This document shows, piece by piece, positions 23,908-25,690 of a stretch of DNA of 25,690 bases. Numbering within the stretch: position 1 is the first letter of the stretch; each line of letters starts with the position of its first letter. The stretch lies in assembly GCA_900557175.1 (NCBI GenBank), contig USSL01000004.1, positions 1-25,690 of the forward strand. Reading direction: 5' to 3'. Below the pieces are notes generated by a model that saw nothing but the letters and a program-made list of their open reading frames with translations, was not told the DNA's origin and searched no databases. The translations under genes were made by a program, and so were the position numbers. Source of the stretch: an uncultured Eubacteriales bacterium (GTDB taxonomy: Bacteria; Bacillota; Clostridia; Lachnospirales; Lachnospiraceae).

Positions 23908-25200
23908 ATGAATCAATATATTATAAAAGGCGGAAACCCTTTGGTCGGTGAAGTACCTATCGCAGGTGCGAAAAATGCGGCGCTTGGAATTTTGGCGGCA
24001 GCGGTGATGACAGACCAGACAGTAACTATTGAGAATTTACCGGATGTCAGAGATATTAATGTTTTATTGCAGGCAATAGAGTCTATAGGTGCAAAAATTG
24101 AGCGCCTTGATAAAAATACAGTAAAAATTAACGCAAGCACACTCCACACTTTGAGCGTGGATGACAGCTTTATAAGAAAAATCAGAGCATCCTATTATCT
24201 TTTGGGGGCCTGCCTCGGAAAGTACAAACGTGCGGAAGTATCGCTTCCGGGCGGATGTAATATCGGCAGCCGTCCGATTGACCAGCATCTTAAAGGCTTT
24301 AAGATGCTCGGCGCAAAGGTTCGTATTGAAAACGGTATGATTGTCGCGGAGGCGGAGAAGCTTCGCGGCGCACATATTTATTTTGACGTTGTGACTGTCG
24401 GTGCGACAATCAACGTGATGATGGCAGCAGCGATGGCTGAAGGCTATACGATTCTTGAAAATGCAGCTAAGGAGCCGCATATTGTTGATGTGGCAAACTT
24501 CCTCAACAGTATGGGAGCCAATATTAAGGGCGCGGGTACAGATGTGATCCGGATCCGCGGTGTGCATAAGCTGCACGGCACAGAGTATTCCATCATTCCG
24601 GATCAGATTGAGGCAGGCACATTTATGTGTGCGGCTGTGGCAACTAAAGGTGATATTACTGTAAAGAATGTTATTCCGAAGCATCTTGAGTCAATTACGG
24701 CGAAGCTTTTGGAAATCGGCGCGCAGGTTGAGGAGTGCGATGACGCGGTTCGTGTCGTATGTTCAGAGCGCTGTTCCTCGACAAATATTAAGACATTGCC
24801 TTATCCGGGCTTTCCGACAGATATGCAGCCGCAGATGTCCGTGGCGCTTGCCTTATCTGACGGTACAAGTATTGTGACAGAGAGTATATTTGAGAACCGC
24901 TTTAAGTATGTGGACGAGCTGGCGCGTATGGGCGCTCATATTAAGGTTGAGGGCAATACAGCAGTCATTTCCGGCGTTAAAGGCTTTAAGGGCGCTGCAG
25001 TGAGCGCTCCGGATTTAAGAGCCGGCGCAGCGCTTGTCATGGCGGCACTGGCAGCCGACGGCATTACGACTGTGGACGGCATTGAGTATATTCAGCGAGG
25101 ATATGAAGATTTCGAGGGCAAGCTAAAGAGCCTCGGCGGTGTCATTGAGCGCGTTGATAATGAAAAAGACTTTCAGAAATTTAAACTGAAAATAGGTTGA
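23908..25200 (+). CDS. murA: UDP-N-acetylglucosamine 1-carboxyvinyltransferase
   Basis: First committed step of peptidoglycan synthesis: adds enolpyruvate from PEP to UDP-GlcNAc; cytoplasmic, 430 residues, standard. K22-N23 (AGAKNAAL), R93 (KIRAS) and catalytic C117 (GGCNIGSRPID) are present, so the fosfomycin-sensitive Cys is intact. FPTDMQPQ carries the Asp that acts as general base. AGAGGTG precedes the ATG. Low-GC bacteria often carry two copies (MurA/MurZ); which one this is cannot be read here. Its stop codon overlaps the -35 of the metK promoter. Confidence 0.97.
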   Translation: MNQYIIKGGNPLVGEVPIAGAKNAALGILAAAVMTDQTVTIENLPDVRDINVLLQAIESIGAKIERLDKNTVKINASTLHTLSVDDSFIRKIRASYYLLGACLGKYKRAEVSLPGGCNIGSRPIDQHLKGFKMLGAKVRIENGMIVAEAEKLRGAHIYFDVVTVGATINVMMAAAMAEGYTILENAAKEPHIVDVANFLNSMGANIKGAGTDVIRIRGVHKLHGTEYSIIPDQIEAGTFMCAAVATKGDITVKNVIPKHLESITAKLLEIGAQVEECDDAVRVVCSERCSSTNIKTLPYPGFPTDMQPQMSVALALSDGTSIVTESIFENRFKYVDELARMGAHIKVEGNTAVISGVKGFKGAAVSAPDLRAGAALVMAALAADGITTVDGIEYIQRGYEDFEGKLKSLGGVIERVDNEKDFQKFKLKIG

Positions 25201-25225
25201 TTTTTAAAAGAAATTCAGTTATAAT
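25197..25225 (+). promoter_or_regulatory. Promoter of the metK leader
   Basis: TTGATT (25197-25202), 17 bases, then perfect TATAAT (25220-25225); start at about 25232. The -35 overlaps the murA stop codon (25198-25200), so the two units are packed without spare bases. Confidence 0.78.
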
Positions 25226-25252
25226 AAAATGTACAACTAAAAAAGAAGATTC

Positions 25253-25353
25253 TCTTATTCAGAGCAATGGAGACTAAGGGTCTACGAAATTGCGGCAACC
25301 CCTGCTTAGACATGGAAGGTGCCTCCCCGAGCGATAAACATCGAACAATAAGA
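25253..25353 (+). ncRNA. SAM-I (S-box) riboswitch aptamer
   Basis: A SAM-sensing RNA element in the metK leader. P1 is TCTTATT (25253-25259) with AATAAGA (25347-25353). P2 is GCAAT with ATTGC around the kink-turn-like AGAG/TGGAG and CGAA segments. A pseudoknot is likely between CTAAG (25274-25278) and CTTAG (25305-25309). P3 pairs GGCAACC near 25293 with GGTGCC (25318-25323). P4 is CGAT (25332-25335) with ATCG (25340-25343). The GCGGCAACC and GGTGCC stretches are S-box signatures. SAM binding stabilises P1 and allows the terminator, so metK is switched off when SAM is plentiful. Confidence 0.93.
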
Positions 25354-25371
25354 GGATTTGATGATGTAATC

Positions 25372-25399
25372 AAGTCCGCTTATTCAGCGGACTTTTTTT
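25372..25399 (+). terminator. Riboswitch-controlled terminator before metK
   Basis: AAGTCCGC (25372-25379) pairs with GCGGACTT (25387-25394) followed by a T-run. Its loop holds CTTATTCA, a copy of the P1 5' strand. When SAM is absent, AATAAG (25347-25352) can pair with CTTATT (25379-25384), with TTGAT/ATCAA stacked inside, as the antiterminator. Confidence 0.85.
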
Positions 25400-25434
25400 A
25401 TGACATAGGATGCAATTTCCTATGTCATAAAAAA
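25394..25434 (+). repeat. 17-bp perfect inverted repeat after the terminator
   Basis: Left arm 25394-25410 and right arm 25418-25434 are perfect complements (core ATGACATAGGA and TCCTATGTCAT) around the loop TGCAATT. The left arm overlaps the terminator T-run. It lies in the transcribed metK leader when transcription reads through. Its function is not known; a 12-base version of the core occurs at 15238-15249. Confidence 0.75.
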
Positions 25435-25485
25435 TGAGAATATTCTGTTTAGTTATCATACACAATAAGAAAAGGAGAGATTACA

Positions 25486-25690
25486 ATGGACGAAAAGATT
25501 TTATTTACATCAGAATCTGTGACAGAAGGCCATCCGGACAAAATGTGCGATGCTATTTCCGATGCTATTCTTGATGCTTTAATGGAGAAAGATCCTATGA
25601 GCCGTGTTGCCTGCGAGACAGCGGCAACAACAGGACTTGTGCTTGTCATGGGAGAGATCACCACCAACGCTTACGTAGACATCCAGAAGA
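25486..25690 (+). CDS. metK: S-adenosylmethionine synthetase, 5' part
   Basis: Makes SAM from methionine and ATP; the window ends after 68 codons. The N terminus [20 protein letters not shown] is diagnostic, with H16 and D18 of the GHPDK motif, followed by [25 protein letters not shown] (25471-25479) is seven bases ahead of the ATG. It is controlled by the SAM-I riboswitch upstream. Nothing can be said about its C-terminal part. Confidence 0.97.
   Translation, partial: MDEKILFTSESVTEGHPDKMCDAISDAILDALMEKDPMSRVACETAATTGLVLVMGEITTNAYVDIQK

Noticed and set aside
24064..24684. 206-codon minus-strand frame inside murA
   Set aside because: Same kind of mirror frame, with Cys- and His-rich composition and no family resemblance; murA is unmistakable.

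Overview
The window looks like a chromosomal segment of an anaerobic low-GC Gram-positive bacterium, most likely a gut-type Lachnospiraceae or related Clostridia. This rests on strong AGGAGG-type ribosome sites, TTGACA/TATAAT promoters, an S-box (SAM-I) leader with an intrinsic terminator, an anaerobic radical-SAM sulfatase maturase, a CBS/DRTGG-type manganese pyrophosphatase, a YfhO membrane protein and a clostridial-style PolY. I saw no rRNA, tRNA, CRISPR array, transposase, phage gene or integrase. All clear genes are on the plus strand except the epimerase galM.

Layout. (1) 1-1590: the 3' end of an SPFH/band-7 membrane-scaffold gene, a 62-residue ribbon-helix-helix-like protein and a SpoU/TrmH RNA methyltransferase, closed by a terminator. 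(2) 1700-6410: a PucR-type regulator, an SGSH-like sulfatase without a signal peptide, its anaerobic maturase and a TauE/SafE exporter. They are tightly spaced and end in an unusually long nested hairpin. (3) 6480-11530: two different MFS transporters and an X-prolyl dipeptidyl peptidase (PepX), ending in a terminator shared with the convergent galM. (4) 11589-15165: galM (minus strand), divergent from nfo (endonuclease IV), then metY with its own promoter. (5) 15293-23750: a long same-strand run of two tandem CBS/DRTGG manganese pyrophosphatases, a flavin-reductase-like protein, DinB/PolY, a divergent shikimate-kinase-like protein and a YfhO membrane protein. (6) 23781-25690: murA with a strong promoter, then a SAM-I riboswitch and the start of metK, cut by the window end.

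How they may work together. The sulfatase block reads as a self-contained cytoplasmic organosulfate module: regulator, hydrolase, the enzyme that activates the hydrolase, and an anion exporter for released sulfate or sulfite. The two MFS carriers next to it may supply substrate, but they are separated by a terminator and sit with a peptidase, so that link is inference. Sulfur and SAM recur (sulfatase, a SAM-dependent maturase, O-acetylhomoserine sulfhydrylase, SAM-controlled metK). The remaining genes are housekeeping: DNA repair, cell-wall synthesis and pyrophosphate removal.

Nothing here is an unmistakable new defence or mobile system. The most interesting items are the PucR-sulfatase-maturase-exporter module, the tandem pyrophosphatase paralogues, the shikimate-kinase homologue with altered substrate-binding motifs, and the layered hairpins in the metK leader.
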